A stretch of DNA of 64,000 nt, from positions 62,001 to 126,000 of the forward strand of contig JABFQW010000021.1 of assembly GCA_013141455.1 (NCBI GenBank), given 5' to 3'. Under the pieces are notes generated by a model, which saw only the letters and a program-made list of their open reading frames with translations, was not told where the DNA came from and ran no database searches. The position numbers were made by a program, and so were the translations under genes. The stretch comes from Bacteroidales bacterium. GTDB lineage: Bacteria > Bacteroidota > Bacteroidia > Bacteroidales > F082. This document shows, piece after piece, positions 52,008-63,130 of the stretch. How positions within the stretch are numbered: the stretch's first letter is position 1; every line of letters begins with the position of its first letter.

Positions 52008-55000
52008 TTACTTATGTGCGATCCAGTTACGGGCATTCACAAAAGCTTCAATCCACGGCGATACCTCATCATTTTTTCGGTCACCAGGGTAATGTGCCCA
52101 TTGCCAGGGTAAAATTGATCTTTCGGGATGTGGCATCATGGCCAGATGACGTCCGTCGTTTGAGCAGATTCCCGCAGTAGCCCAGTCGCTTCCGTTTGGA
52201 TTGGCCGGATATTGCTCATGAGCGAAAGTCATCACGATATTGTATTTGTCGCGATACATCGGGAAACTGAATTTTCCTTCACCATGCGCCACCCAAACGC
52301 CTAAGTGTTTACCGACCAGACTGCCAAGCATGATGCTTTTGTTATCTTCGATTTCAACACTCAGGAAAGCCGATTCAAACTTACCCGATTCGTTATGGTG
52401 CATCACCGGTTTCTCAGGATGATCGGGATAAATGAGACCAAGCTCCATCATCAACTGGCAACCGTTGCAAACACCCAGACTGAGCGTATCATGACGGGCA
52501 TAAAATGTATCAAGCGCTGACTTGGCTTTTTCATTATAAAGGAATGCACCGGCCCAGCCTTTGGCCGAACCCAATACGTCTGAATTCGAAAAACCACCAA
52601 CAAACACGATCATCTTCACATCCGAAAGGTCCTCACGGCCGCTGATCAAATCGGTCATATGAATGTCTTTCACATCAAAACCGGCCAGATAAAGGGCATA
52701 CGCCATCTCACGGTCGCCGTTTACACCTTTTTCGCGGATGATAGCCGCATTGATGCCGGTTCGTTCGCGTCGTTTGAAATCGATCCCATATTGCGATGCC
52801 TTTCCGGTGAAACTTTTACTGAAACTGAAACTCAGATCCTGATGTTTATAATTTTTATACCGTTCAAGTGCTTTCTTCTCACCACATTGTTTCTTGTCGA
52901 GCAGATACGACGATTTGAACCAGGTATCGCGCATGGTATCAATATCGATGCTGTATTTTTCGTTTTCGTGCAGTATAGTCAGGGTACGCGATTCGGCAGG
53001 TTTCGCGATTGATACGAAACTCACACCGGCATCAGAAAGTATTTTCCGGGCTTTTCCGTCAGTTTTTACCTGTATAATTACGGATGGTTTTTCGCTGAAA
53101 AGGATACTGAAGATGTCGTAGCGTTTGCACGAGGTGAGATCAACGATTAGGCCATGATCACAATTCGCGAATGTCATTTCGAGCAGACAGGTTATCATGC
53201 CACCGGCTGAAATATCATGTCCGGCCAACACCAATTCTTCCTGAATAAGGGTTTGTAAGGTGTTGAATGTGAGCGCGAAATAATCGGTGTCTTTCACATC
53301 AGGCGCTGTTTTTCCGATCTTATTCAATACCTGGGCAAAGCTGCTGCCACCCAACAGAAAATCGTCGCACGAGAAATCGAGATATAACAATTCGGTCTCC
53401 ATATCGGGTTTAAGAACCGGTGTAACTGCTTTCCGCAGATCGGTTGTTTCGCCGACAGCAGTAACGATAACGGTTCCGGGCGAAAGTACTTTTTTACCGT
53501 CCGGATATTTCTGGGTCATCGAGAGTGAATCTTTTCCGGTGGGAACGTTGATGCCGAGTTCGATACAGAAATCGCTTAATGCCCTGACGGCCTTGTATAA
53601 ACGGTTATTTTCGCCTTCGTTACGTGCAGGCCACATCCAGTTGGCACTCAGCGAGATACCTTTTATTCCATCATCAATAGGTGTCCAGACAATATTGGTG
53701 AGCGCCTCGGCAACCGACAACCTGGAGGCAATCCGTGAGTCGATCAATCCTGCTACCGGTGCATGACCAATGGCTGTTGCAATACCGTGCACACCCTGAT
53801 AGTCGATAGCGGTGATTCCGAGATTGTTTAACGGAAGCTGTATGGGCCCGGCACATTGCTGCATGGCAACACGGCCGGTAACTGAACGGTCAACCTTGTT
53901 GGTAAGCCAGTCTTTGCATGCCACCGATTCGAGTTGTAACACCTGACCGATGTAGTAAATGAGGTTATCCTTATCGTAACTCAGTTCCTCGAATTTATAT
54001 TTTTTATGCTCGTCTTCCAGTATGGTTTTGGGCGCTTTACCAAAGAAATGTTCTAATTTCAGATCGATTGGGTTGGTACCGCTGCTACGCACAAACCGTA
54101 ACTTCATTTCATCGGTCACTTTACCGACTTCATATATCGGGGCACGCTCACGTTCTGCTGTTCTGCGTAATAAGGCAAGATGGTCAGGGTGAATTACCAG
54201 GCCCATTCTTTCCTGTGATTCGTTGCCGATGATTTCCTTGTCGGATAGCGTTTGATCGCCGACAGGCAGTTTTGAAATATCGATTGTTCCGCCTGTTTTT
54301 TCAACTAATTCCGACAAACAGTTGAGATGTCCGCCTGCGCCGTGGTCATGAATAGAAACAATTGGGTTTGTTTGTGCTTCCGACATGGCTCTGATCACAT
54401 TGGCGACACGTTTTTGCATTTCGGGATTGGCACGTTGCACGGCGTTCAATTCAATGGCGTTGCTAAACTGACCGGTATCAACACTCGAAACAGCTCCCCC
54501 ACCCATCCCGATCCGGTAATTGTCGCCGCCAAGCAACACGATCAAATCATCTTTATGAGGGACTTCCTTATGGCTGTCTTCACGCCGGGCATAGCCAACA
54601 CCGCCCGCAAGCATGATCACCTTATCGAATCCAAAAGCAGGACCTTCGTCATGTTCAAAAGTAAGCAGACTGCCATTGATTAGAGGCTGACCAAATTTGT
54701 TTCCAAAATCGGAAGCTCCGTTCGATGCTTTGATAAGTATTTCGGCGGGCGAATGATAGAGCCAATCGCGCTCCGGATTATTTTGTTCCCAGCTCCGGTT
54801 ATTTTCGGTTCTCGGGTAGGAAGTCATATAAACTGCCGTTCCTGTGAGGGGGACGCTCCCTTTACCACCAGCCAGACGGTCACGTATCTCACCGCCGCTA
54901 CCTGTTGAAGCGCCATTGAAAGGTTCAACCGTGGTTGGGAAATTGTGTGTTTCAGCTTTTATCGAGATGATTGTATCAATATCGGTTACTGTAAAAAAAT

Positions 55001-55691
55001 CAGCTTTATCCTGATGAAGTGGTGCAAACTGTTCAGCCTGCGGTCCCGAAATGAAGGCAACATTGTCTTTGTATGCCGAAACGAGTTTGTTAGGATTTAA
55101 TTCAGATGTTTTTCGGATAAGTTGGAACAACGTTTCGGGCATGGGTTTGCCATCGATGATAAATGTACCGTTAAATATTTTATGGCGACAATGTTCCGAA
55201 TTAACCTGTGCGAATCCATACACCTCGCTATCAGTAAGTTTACGACCTATTTTCTGGCTGATATCTTCGAGGTAATCAATTTCGTCGGGGCTGAGCGCCA
55301 GACCTTCCTGTTTGTCGTATTGTTTGAGATCATCAATAAATCGAATCGCTTCAGGTTTGTGATCAATATCGAATAATTTTTGATCGAGATTGATATACAG
55401 GGATTTCAGCATTGGGTCGAAAATCTTGTCGTCGCTTGTTACTTTGCTGAATTCTTCCATACGGACGATGCCCGTTATGCCCATGTTTTGTGTTATTTCA
55501 ACGGCATTTGTGCTCCAGGGTGTGACCATCTCTTTGCGTGGCCCGATATAGTTTCCGGTTACAAGCGGTTCAGAAATCACATGAGCGTCTCCCAATAGCC
55601 AGTTAAGTTTTTGAAAAACTACAGGAGATTGTTGGATTTGTGATTGAACGGCTATAATTCGATTTTTGGAGGCTTGTATGAAGTATATCAT
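52008..55691 (-). CDS. purL: Phosphoribosylformylglycinamidine synthase, single-chain
   Basis: 1227 residues, the long form with fused PurS-like, PurL and glutaminase parts. Converts FGAR, glutamine and ATP to FGAM in purine synthesis. [14 protein letters not shown] and [27 protein letters not shown] are the N-terminal ATP and substrate motifs; [17 protein letters not shown] comes from the second half. The class I glutamine amidotransferase has [14 protein letters not shown] with the nucleophile Cys and [12 protein letters not shown] with His and Glu. Full length and intact. Confidence 0.97.
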   Translation of the reverse strand: MIYFIQASKNRIIAVQSQIQQSPVVFQKLNWLLGDAHVISEPLVTGNYIGPRKEMVTPWSTNAVEITQNMGITGIVRMEEFSKVTSDDKIFDPMLKSLYINLDQKLFDIDHKPEAIRFIDDLKQYDKQEGLALSPDEIDYLEDISQKIGRKLTDSEVYGFAQVNSEHCRHKIFNGTFIIDGKPMPETLFQLIRKTSELNPNKLVSAYKDNVAFISGPQAEQFAPLHQDKADFFTVTDIDTIISIKAETHNFPTTVEPFNGASTGSGGEIRDRLAGGKGSVPLTGTAVYMTSYPRTENNRSWEQNNPERDWLYHSPAEILIKASNGASDFGNKFGQPLINGSLLTFEHDEGPAFGFDKVIMLAGGVGYARREDSHKEVPHKDDLIVLLGGDNYRIGMGGGAVSSVDTGQFSNAIELNAVQRANPEMQKRVANVIRAMSEAQTNPIVSIHDHGAGGHLNCLSELVEKTGGTIDISKLPVGDQTLSDKEIIGNESQERMGLVIHPDHLALLRRTAERERAPIYEVGKVTDEMKLRFVRSSGTNPIDLKLEHFFGKAPKTILEDEHKKYKFEELSYDKDNLIYYIGQVLQLESVACKDWLTNKVDRSVTGRVAMQQCAGPIQLPLNNLGITAIDYQGVHGIATAIGHAPVAGLIDSRIASRLSVAEALTNIVWTPIDDGIKGISLSANWMWPARNEGENNRLYKAVRALSDFCIELGINVPTGKDSLSMTQKYPDGKKVLSPGTVIVTAVGETTDLRKAVTPVLKPDMETELLYLDFSCDDFLLGGSSFAQVLNKIGKTAPDVKDTDYFALTFNTLQTLIQEELVLAGHDISAGGMITCLLEMTFANCDHGLIVDLTSCKRYDIFSILFSEKPSVIIQVKTDGKARKILSDAGVSFVSIAKPAESRTLTILHENEKYSIDIDTMRDTWFKSSYLLDKKQCGEKKALERYKNYKHQDLSFSFSKSFTGKASQYGIDFKRRERTGINAAIIREKGVNGDREMAYALYLAGFDVKDIHMTDLISGREDLSDVKMIVFVGGFSNSDVLGSAKGWAGAFLYNEKAKSALDTFYARHDTLSLGVCNGCQLMMELGLIYPDHPEKPVMHHNESGKFESAFLSVEIEDNKSIMLGSLVGKHLGVWVAHGEGKFSFPMYRDKYNIVMTFAHEQYPANPNGSDWATAGICSNDGRHLAMMPHPERSILPWQWAHYPGDRKNDEVSPWIEAFVNARNWIAHK

Positions 55692-55871
55692 TTGGTTTGC
55701 TTTTTGCTCGTTGACTTCAAAAAATGCGACGCGGCAAAGGTAACAATTGTATGAAATTACACAGTGGTATTTCCGATTTTCGTTGAACAGAATTTTTGGT
55801 TAGGTTTTGAGAGCTGAATGTTGTGACCCGAAAATTAATGAATTGAAAAATAAGTCATTAAGCGGATATGA

Positions 55872-56801
55872 TCAAAGATCTTTTACCGAAACACCATATA
55901 CTTCATTTGAACTGTCATCGCCAAGTGGCTCAACATGCACCAAAACATCGTAAATATTTGGAATCTGTGCCTTGATTTTATCTTCAACTTCGTGGGTGAT
56001 GGCATGTGCCTTATCGAGTGAAAGTGAACCATCAACCTCAATATCGAGATCAATGACAAAAAAGTGAGCGATTTTACGGGCCCTGATACGGTGCGGGTTA
56101 TGGGCGCCGGCAATTTGCGCAACAGCCTCAGTAATTGATTTATAAATGGCCGGATCGTCGATACGATCCATCAGGTTCTGACTCGATTGAATGATAATCC
56201 GGACAGCTACGAACATAATCCATCCGCTCACAGCAAGGGCGGTGATAGAATCGAGTACAGGCAACTGAAATATATGGGTAAAAACTAAGCCAAGCAACAC
56301 CGAACTTGAAATGACCACGTCACTTTGCATATTACGCGCATTGGCTTTAAGCATTTCACTGTCGGCTTTCTTACCAACCTTATTGAGGTAATAAGCCAAT
56401 AGTTGTTTTCCGGCAATGGATATAATAACAACGATTACTGCCAACAAAGAAGGAACTTCTGATCTGTCGCCTTGTATGAGACCATGAACAGTTGATATAG
56501 CCAATTGTGCACCGGCAAAGAAAATGATAAAGGCGAGTAGTTTTGAAGCAACGGTATCGGCTTTTTCATACCCGTATGGATATTTCATATCGGGTGGTTT
56601 TGATATGAAACGTGCGGTAATCAGGGTAATAAGTGAGGTAATAATATCGCTTGCCGAATCCACTCCATCGGCCACAAGGGCCATGCTGCCCGAAATGAAA
56701 CCAGCTACGATTTTGGTGACTGATAACAGGGCATTTCCAAAAATACTGTTCCATGAAGCCCGTATTATACGCTGCTCCCGCGATTTGGTTTGTACCGTCA
56801 T
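55872..56801 (-). CDS. Cation diffusion facilitator (CDF) metal transporter
   Basis: 309 residues with six transmembrane helices. LVADGVDSASDIITSLITL carries the TM2 metal-site Asp pair (D-x3-D), and the TM5 site lies in LDSITALAVSGWIMFVAVRI. The cytoplasmic domain has A-R-K-I-A-H-F-F-V-I-D-L-D-I-E-V-D-G-S-L-S and VHVEPLGDD, like FieF/ZitB. It exports divalent cations (Zn, Fe, Co or Mn; specificity unknown). It lies between purL and the phosphate pair on the same strand, with no shared operon evidence. Confidence 0.9.
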   Translation of the reverse strand: MTVQTKSREQRIIRASWNSIFGNALLSVTKIVAGFISGSMALVADGVDSASDIITSLITLITARFISKPPDMKYPYGYEKADTVASKLLAFIIFFAGAQLAISTVHGLIQGDRSEVPSLLAVIVVIISIAGKQLLAYYLNKVGKKADSEMLKANARNMQSDVVISSSVLLGLVFTHIFQLPVLDSITALAVSGWIMFVAVRIIIQSSQNLMDRIDDPAIYKSITEAVAQIAGAHNPHRIRARKIAHFFVIDLDIEVDGSLSLDKAHAITHEVEDKIKAQIPNIYDVLVHVEPLGDDSSNEVYGVSVKDL

Positions 56802-56884
56802 GTATTTTCAGATTTACAACAAAGATAGAAATGAAATCGGGTCAAAGTACAAAATTCGGGATAAAACAACTCCCAAAGATTCGA

Positions 56885-57535
56885 TCAGGCAAGTTTCACC
56901 ATGATGGTCCGGATGACGTCAGAAACATCCTCGGCCTTGTCAACTGATTTCTCGAGTGACATATGAATCTCCTTGATCTTGATTAATTCGACAGTATCTT
57001 TTTCCTCTTCAAAAAGTACCGAGATGGCCAGATTATATACATGATCGGCCTTGTTTTCCAGCAAATTGATTTCGTCACAGGCATTCATGATCCGATCTCT
57101 GTTTTTGCCTGGATTACTCAAACCATTCACGGCGATTTCTATTTGTAAGGCGACCAGACCAATGATTTCGGCAACCTGATACATTTCAGGTGTGAGCGCT
57201 TTAGGTTTATAAAGCCGTATGCGCTGACTTGCGGCATTAATATTATCCAGCACATCATCAACGGAAGAAGCCAAAGCATGAATGTCTTCACGGTCGAAAG
57301 GTGTGATGAACGATTTATTGAGTTGTGTAAATATTTTATCTGTTACCCTGTCGCCTTCTTTTTCGGTGGCTTTTATCCTGGCAATAAACGCATCCCGGTC
57401 GTCGATATCTGTTGTCGAAATAAGGTCTTTCAACAGCTCCGATCCTTTGATCAGGATATCGGCATCTTCTTTAAAAAGTGGAAAAAAAGCTGTTTCTTTT
57501 GGCACAAAGTACTTTAATAAATCGTCGAGTTTCAT
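56885..57535 (-). CDS. DUF47/PhoU-like protein, partner of the phosphate transporter
   Basis: 216 residues, helical. F-V-P-K-E-T-A-F-F-P-L-F at the start and E-K-E-G-D-R-V-T-D-K-I, P-F-D-R-E-D-I-H-A-L-A-S-S-V-D-D-V-L-D are hallmark segments of DUF47/PhoU-like (Pit accessory) proteins, including the metal-binding E-x3-D and D-x3-D pairs. These proteins are coded next to PiT transporters, as here (58 bases upstream), and are thought to regulate them. Confidence 0.93.
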   Translation of the reverse strand: MKLDDLLKYFVPKETAFFPLFKEDADILIKGSELLKDLISTTDIDDRDAFIARIKATEKEGDRVTDKIFTQLNKSFITPFDREDIHALASSVDDVLDNINAASQRIRLYKPKALTPEMYQVAEIIGLVALQIEIAVNGLSNPGKNRDRIMNACDEINLLENKADHVYNLAISVLFEEEKDTVELIKIKEIHMSLEKSVDKAEDVSDVIRTIMVKLA

Positions 57536-57593
57536 ATCCTAAGTTTTTGGTATTTCAATCAATTAAAACGCTATAATCATTGCAAACATTCAA

Positions 57594-58580
57594 TTAAAAT
57601 AAAAGGGTAATGCCATAATAAACAACACCGCTGATAACGGCCGAAACCGGGATGGTGAGTATCCATGCCCAGAAGATATTCGTTGTTACACCCCATTTCA
57701 CGGCAGAAACTCCTTTGCGGGCACCTGCGCCAATGATTGCACCGGTGATGGTGTGTGTGGTGCTTACCGGCACACCAAATGCGGTTGCACCAAACAAGGT
57801 GATTGCTCCAGCCGTTTCGGCACAAAATCCTTCAAATGGTTTTAACTTGGTGATTTTCTGTCCCATCGTCTTCACGATTCGCCAGCCACCAAATAGAGTC
57901 CCCAGCGCGATGGCCGAGTGACACGAAAGCACAATCCACAGTGCGATCTCCGAGTTTTTGGCTGCATGTCCGGTAACGATTAACGCGACCCAGATGATCC
58001 CCATCGATTTCTGGGCATCGTTACCACCATGTCCCAAACTGAAGGCCGATGCCGAAAGTAATTGAAACCGCCGGAAATGCTTATCTACCTTCGATGGGGA
58101 GAAATTACGAAAGAGGTACAATACAATCGCTGAAATGAAAAAAGAGATGATCATCCCCAGCACTGGTGATATGAAAATGAAAGCAACAATTTTCCATACA
58201 CCTGATGCAATCACCGAACCAAATCCAGCTTTCGCGACGGCTGCACCAACCAACCCACCGACAAGGGTGTGCGATGAACTTGACGGGAAACCCCACCACC
58301 ATGTTAATAAATTCCAGGTAATCGCTGCGATTAAGCCGGCGAAAATTACCTGCAAATTGATGATACCAGGGTCAACAATTCCTTTACCAATCGTAGTTGC
58401 TACCGAAAGCGGGAACACTACAAAAGCAATGAAATTGAAAAAAGCTGCCAGTAATACTGCTGTGAAAGGCGATAACACCTTGGTGGAAACAACCGTTGCA
58501 ATTGAATTTGCCGAATCGTGAAACCCGTTTATAAAATCGAAAATCAGAACAGCAGCGATAACAATGTATAAAAACTCCAT
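57594..58580 (-). CDS. pit: PiT-family inorganic phosphate transporter
   Basis: 328 residues, about ten transmembrane helices. The duplicated signatures are FINGFHDSANSIATVVSTK (GFHDxANxxAT) and SLGHGGNDAQKSMGI. Pore-loop motifs are FPSSSSHTLVGGLVGAAV and VPVSTTHTITGAIIGAG. Low-affinity phosphate:cation symport, with its DUF47 partner downstream. Shorter than E. coli PitA (499) and typical of the short bacterial forms. Confidence 0.94.
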   Translation of the reverse strand: MEFLYIVIAAVLIFDFINGFHDSANSIATVVSTKVLSPFTAVLLAAFFNFIAFVVFPLSVATTIGKGIVDPGIINLQVIFAGLIAAITWNLLTWWWGFPSSSSHTLVGGLVGAAVAKAGFGSVIASGVWKIVAFIFISPVLGMIISFFISAIVLYLFRNFSPSKVDKHFRRFQLLSASAFSLGHGGNDAQKSMGIIWVALIVTGHAAKNSEIALWIVLSCHSAIALGTLFGGWRIVKTMGQKITKLKPFEGFCAETAGAITLFGATAFGVPVSTTHTITGAIIGAGARKGVSAVKWGVTTNIFWAWILTIPVSAVISGVVYYGITLLF

Positions 58581-58757
58581 ATCCAGGATTTAAAAGGAAT
58601 GCAAATTTAGTGTTACTAAATCAAGTTTAATTCAATTTAATATTAAGAAATTGTTAAGTCGTTGTTTTATATTGATTTCAAGCTATAATGCGTTGTAAAT
58701 CAAGGCATGTATAATAATTATTTTTTTATTTGACGTGAATGGCCCGAAATAAATTTT

Positions 58758-58765
58758 TACCTTTA
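58758..58765 (+). promoter_or_regulatory. -7-like element (TACCTTTA) directly before the TPR-AraC gene
   Basis: Ends four bases before the ATG at 58770. If used, transcription would begin at or within the start codon, giving a leaderless message. TTTG at 58729-58732 is 25 bases upstream, longer than the usual spacer. Confidence 0.35.
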
Positions 58766-58769
58766 TAGC

Positions 58770-60773
58770 ATGTTAAAACAAGTATTATTTCGCTACTGGT
58801 TTTTACTTTTTAACCTCTCAATCGTTCAACTTTCGCAGGCCCAAACGATCAACGAAAGAAGTGACAAGGCGTATGCCGGTCTGATGCATGCGGATGATAA
58901 GGATTCTGTTATCCTGCTGAATGAATTGGTGTTATATCGTTTGAACGATTCGTTACCCCGGGCGAAACAATTGGCATACCAGGCAGTTAAAACCGCTGAA
59001 CGGATCAACAACAAACCATTATTTGCCGAATCGCTCATCAACCTGAGTTCGGTTTACATGGCTTCATCACAATTCGATTCGGCCCGAATAGCGTTGGAAC
59101 AAGCCGGAAAAATATCCGGATCATTGTCCTCAGCCGCAACTTCCGGAAAATATTACCTGAACCTTGGCCGGCTTGCCTACAAACAAAAGGAATACAAGGA
59201 AGCGATTAACTTCTTGAATAAGGCGGTCATTGTTTCGGAAAAAGAGGATAATCATATCCTTTCGGGGAGCGCTTATCTGTACCTTGCCAATTGTTGCAGA
59301 CAACTGAACCGGAAACAGGAATTTATTGATTTCCTGAATAAGTCAGATTTTCATTTCCAAAAAAGTAACGACCCCGTGCAGTCAGGCCCTTTTCTTATTT
59401 CATTGGGTATCCATTTTTCAGATATGGGTATGATCGAAAAGGCAAGCGAAACCTTCGTCAGCGCGATACATGCCTGTGAAATAACGGCTGACAGCCTCTA
59501 TCTCGGGTACTTATATTGCAATATTGCAGGTATTCTGAATAATAAGCCATCCGATATAAATTCGGAAGATTACCTTTTAACGGCGCTCAGGATTTTCAGA
59601 AACCTTAAAAACGACCGTGCTATTGGCTATGCCCTGAACGGGATCGGATTACGGTATTTTTCGGGAAAAGAATACGAAAAAGCGCTGCTTTATTTTACCG
59701 AAGCCGCACCGTTGAAAGAGAAATCGCTTGACTGGCAGGGTGCCTGCTTTGTGTATTGTAATATAACCGAACTTCATATTGCTCTGAAACAGCCTGATAA
59801 AGCAACACTCACCATTCAATCAGCTGATTCGGCATGTAAATCGGCCGGTGATAAACTTTCACTTGCTGTTTTTTTGCAGTCAAAAGGCAGGTACCTGATG
59901 GCCAATCAATCGTTTGAGCAGGCGCTCGATTGCTTCGAAAATAGTATTGTGGCTGCGCGTGAAATATTGAATCAGAATATCGTTTCCGAGAATCTGCTCG
60001 CTATTTCTGAACTCTATGAGGCTAAAGGAAACCATTCAGTTGCCCTCGAATATTATAAATTATACACGGCAGGTAAAGATTCGGTATTGGGTGAATCGAT
60101 GACGCAGTCGATGGCGGCACTAAAAATGAGGTATGAAGACGAAAAAAATAAAACTCAGTTAACAGCCTCCAACAATAATAAAATGACATCAGAAACAGGG
60201 AGGTATTATATTTTCGGGAATAGTGCAATTATCTTCATTCTCCTGTTGGTTTCGTTGTATTTCTTTTTCAGGTTAAAAGGAAAAGCTACAACAGGTTTCA
60301 GGTCATTATTGAATATGAATGATCGGAACGATGGTATTATCGACCAAAGCAAATCAGAGTTTTCTCAGATAAGTCCTGACAAAGCCACGAAACCTATGCC
60401 AACCAAAGAGATGCGGAACGAAATTTGGTTACAGCTTACCGATTTGATGGAGATTGAAAAGATATATCTCGAAAATGACCTGTCATTAGCCGAACTTTCA
60501 CATAAATTAAACACAAATACCACCTATTTATCGAAAGTAATCAATATGGTCACGCATCAAAACTTCTGCAATTACCTGAATCATTATCGCATTGATGAGG
60601 CTTGCAGGTTACTTTCGGAACCCCAAAATCACCATCTTACCATCGAAGGAATAGCACAGATGGTCGGTTTTAAATCGAAAAGTGCATTCAACAACGCCTT
60701 TAAAAAAAACATGCACATCACCCCTTCCGAATTTCTTGTTTTACAAAGTATTGAGGAAGAGCAACTCGCGTGA
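58770..60773 (+). CDS. TPR-containing one-component regulator with AraC-type HTH
   Basis: 667 residues. A signal peptide (FLLFNLSIVQLSQAQ) precedes a TPR domain of about 420 residues in the periplasm, with repeats such as Y-L-N-L-G-R-L-A-Y-K-Q-K-E-Y-K-E-A and A-L-N-G-I-G-L-R-Y-F. One transmembrane helix is near residues 485-505 (YYIFGNSAIIFILLLVSLYFF). The cytoplasmic C-terminal AraC double helix-turn-helix (about 560-660) has LSLAELSHKLNTNTTYLSKV and IEGIAQMVGFKSKSAFNNAF, then F-K-K-N-M-H-I-T-P-S-E-F. Ligand and targets unknown. Confidence 0.85.
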   Translation: MLKQVLFRYWFLLFNLSIVQLSQAQTINERSDKAYAGLMHADDKDSVILLNELVLYRLNDSLPRAKQLAYQAVKTAERINNKPLFAESLINLSSVYMASSQFDSARIALEQAGKISGSLSSAATSGKYYLNLGRLAYKQKEYKEAINFLNKAVIVSEKEDNHILSGSAYLYLANCCRQLNRKQEFIDFLNKSDFHFQKSNDPVQSGPFLISLGIHFSDMGMIEKASETFVSAIHACEITADSLYLGYLYCNIAGILNNKPSDINSEDYLLTALRIFRNLKNDRAIGYALNGIGLRYFSGKEYEKALLYFTEAAPLKEKSLDWQGACFVYCNITELHIALKQPDKATLTIQSADSACKSAGDKLSLAVFLQSKGRYLMANQSFEQALDCFENSIVAAREILNQNIVSENLLAISELYEAKGNHSVALEYYKLYTAGKDSVLGESMTQSMAALKMRYEDEKNKTQLTASNNNKMTSETGRYYIFGNSAIIFILLLVSLYFFFRLKGKATTGFRSLLNMNDRNDGIIDQSKSEFSQISPDKATKPMPTKEMRNEIWLQLTDLMEIEKIYLENDLSLAELSHKLNTNTTYLSKVINMVTHQNFCNYLNHYRIDEACRLLSEPQNHHLTIEGIAQMVGFKSKSAFNNAFKKNMHITPSEFLVLQSIEEEQLA

Positions 60774-60971
60774 CCTGAATTGTAAATCGCACATATTCAA
60801 ACTTTTGCATTGTGTTTTGATTTATAAATCCATACAACTTCCATTTGCAATACTCATTTTGACCGGCATACATTTGCGCTGTGCAAGAGGAAGAGATTCC
60901 CATCAGGCACTTCATTCATGAATTTATTTTTTATCAATTCAATTAATCAATAAAATTTAAAACCTAATCAA

Positions 60972-61337
60972 ATGGCTGAAGAAAAAGTATTTTTAGATGA
61001 ACGCGGAATTAAAGTTACCAGCGCCCGCTTTATTTCGTTGGGTAAAACCCACTCAATTGCCGGCGTTACCGAAGTAAGCACCTTTATTCACCGCCCCGAA
61101 CGGAAGTATCCGATAATTGTTGCGGCAATTGGTATCATTTTACTTCTGTTTAAAGTCTATGTTTTTGGCGTTGTATTGATTGCCGCGGGCGTTGCCTGGT
61201 GGATCATACAGAAAAACGAGTATTCGGTAATGTTATCATCGGCTTCAGGCAACTCAGATGCTTTTCGCGACAAGGATGAAGCCTTTATCGATCGGGTTGT
61301 GGCAGCGTTGAACGACGCCATTGTACACCGCGGATAG
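60972..61337 (+). CDS. Small membrane protein of the DUF6232-like type
   Basis: 121 residues. The N-terminal strand region F-L-D-E-R-G-I-K-V-T-S-A-R-F-I and Y-x-I-A-G-V-T-like S-I-A-G-V-T-E-V-S-T precede two adjacent transmembrane helices (about residues 46-82), then a short cytoplasmic part S-V-M-L-S-S-A-S-G. This is the pattern of DUF6232 proteins, which have no known function. It is followed by a terminator-like hairpin. Confidence 0.7.
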   Translation: MAEEKVFLDERGIKVTSARFISLGKTHSIAGVTEVSTFIHRPERKYPIIVAAIGIILLLFKVYVFGVVLIAAGVAWWIIQKNEYSVMLSSASGNSDAFRDKDEAFIDRVVAALNDAIVHRG

Positions 61338-61359
61338 GTTTTCCAATTAGATTTTTACC

Positions 61360-61392
61360 AGACAGGATTTCCGGTAATTACCGGGCCTGTCT
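61360..61392 (+). terminator. Hairpin after the DUF6232-like gene
   Basis: AGACAGG (61360-61366) pairs with CCTGTCT (61386-61392), and the interior holds the palindrome CCGGTAATTACCGG. No T-tract. Confidence 0.5.
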
Positions 61393-61476
61393 GCTTTCCG
61401 GCAATTTGTTACTGTGTGATTGCCAGTTGTTTTATTGTCTCATTTGAAACTGTTATCATTAAAATATTTTGTTACT

Positions 61477-63090
61477 ATGAAAACAACCAGGACAATCTCG
61501 GTTTTGCTGGCGTTCATCATTTTCTCCTGTTTATCCGGTTCCAACCTTCAGGCAAAAGATAATCCGGCCGGGCTGAAAGCATCCTACCCCTTAAATGGTT
61601 CAGGCAACAATGCTTTAGCCGGTCCGAAAGCAACCATACTAAAGGGTAAAGTGGTCGCCGGATATGACGGTAAACCGAACGGAGCTTACTTTTTTGATTT
61701 TGGAAAACATTATAGCAAGTCGCTGCATAACATTACGATACCTGTAAATGTGAATACCAAAATGTATCCGAAACTCAGTATGGGCTGTTGGGTAAAGGCG
61801 GCATTCAGTATGCAGCGGATGTTTGTGTTGGGTAATGGAACCGACTCGCGAAACCGCTGTATTATAGCCGATTATCACGATGATCAGTTTCGCTGGGGAT
61901 TGTTATGTGGTAGCGATGGCGTTCTTTGGGGGCCGCCGGTGGTTGATGAATGGGTATTTGTGATGGCATTGTATGATGCCAAAGCGCAGGAAGCCCGGCT
62001 GATTGTGAATGATCAGGTTTTTGCATCGCGGTCAACAGCCGGTGACGGCGAAGAAAAGATTTTTGTCGGGGCGCTGATTGGCGCCATCGACGACATCAAC
62101 ATATTCGATCAGGTACTCACTCAACCAGAAATTGAATCTCTTTCGGGTAAGTCTATCACGAAAAACCTTGATAAGCTTGCGATTCAGGATAAGTACGCGT
62201 ATAAAGATCGACTCGAAAAGGAGAAAGAAAACAAAATACAGGCCGGTGATGTGTTTGTTGTGGATACGAAAGAGTTGCAGGTAAAAAGCACAAACGATGA
62301 AGCCGGCAATGTGGCGGCCATCCTGACAACCGGTGACAGCATCCGTGTGTTGGATAAATTAGAAAAAGACTGGTATAAAATTTCATTCAAAGATAGCATG
62401 ACGGGATTTGTCAGGCGATCGGCGATTCTAGACCATGCCTATCCGAAAGGAAGTAATGTGTTATGGTTTCGCGTTTCACAATGGCTGAAAAGCATATTCG
62501 ACTTTACAAAACTGAATTCGTGGATTATGGTGGCGGTCTTCACTATTATCCTGTTCATCATCGTTCGCTATTATACTTCCCTCGATCAGGCATTGCTTCG
62601 TTTGCACCATAAACGCGACGCTTATGCTGATGGTGGCTCAAAGAGTGAACCGGACTGGCCACGACGCAAAAACTTCCTTCACACTATTTATCCGGTCGAA
62701 TGGTTTCCTCCTTATCCGATATTTACAGGAATGATTCTCGGAGCCACCATTTTTATCGCTGCATTTTGGGATGCGCATGAGATGGAATGGTTTTTCAATG
62801 ACGGTTTTAATCTGTTGCCTGCCGGATACGACCGACCGATACATTGGTTTCTTTATCTCTCATGCATCATCAATGTGATCGTCACCCTGAGCTGGATTCT
62901 AGAGAGTTTTGTGCTTGGCGGTCCGTTTGTAGGCTTGCTCAGAATTTTTATCTTACTGATTTTGAATGTGATGTCGTTGCTTGTCACCTTCTTCCTGCTC
63001 GCACTCATTCTTATTATCACCATTGCAATCTTCGGACTTCGGGCGTTGGGAAGCATGGGAAATACCCGCAAGGTGTATTATTACAAATAA
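61477..63090 (+). CDS. LamG-SH3 membrane protein
   Basis: 537 residues from the ATG at 61477, which starts the signal peptide (KTTRTISVLLAFIIFSCLSG); an open frame 19 codons longer is not needed. Residues about 35-235 are a LamG/concanavalin-like domain (K-A-S-Y-P-L-N-G-S-G-N-N-A, W-V-K-A-A-F-S, I-D-D-I-N-I-F-D-Q-V-L). Residues about 250-325 form a bacterial SH3-like domain (L-Q-V-K-S-T-N-D-E-A-G, W-Y-K-I-S-F-K-D-S-M-T-G-F-V-R-R-S-A-I-L). The C-terminal 190 residues carry four or five transmembrane helices. Function unknown; it may be a surface sensor. The partial repeat/TPR gene begins 40 bases later. Confidence 0.75.
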   Translation: MKTTRTISVLLAFIIFSCLSGSNLQAKDNPAGLKASYPLNGSGNNALAGPKATILKGKVVAGYDGKPNGAYFFDFGKHYSKSLHNITIPVNVNTKMYPKLSMGCWVKAAFSMQRMFVLGNGTDSRNRCIIADYHDDQFRWGLLCGSDGVLWGPPVVDEWVFVMALYDAKAQEARLIVNDQVFASRSTAGDGEEKIFVGALIGAIDDINIFDQVLTQPEIESLSGKSITKNLDKLAIQDKYAYKDRLEKEKENKIQAGDVFVVDTKELQVKSTNDEAGNVAAILTTGDSIRVLDKLEKDWYKISFKDSMTGFVRRSAILDHAYPKGSNVLWFRVSQWLKSIFDFTKLNSWIMVAVFTIILFIIVRYYTSLDQALLRLHHKRDAYADGGSKSEPDWPRRKNFLHTIYPVEWFPPYPIFTGMILGATIFIAAFWDAHEMEWFFNDGFNLLPAGYDRPIHWFLYLSCIINVIVTLSWILESFVLGGPFVGLLRIFILLILNVMSLLVTFFLLALILIITIAIFGLRALGSMGNTRKVYYYK

Positions 63091-63130
63091 ATCGAAAATT
63101 TCATACTGACGGCACAATTAACTTTCTGAA

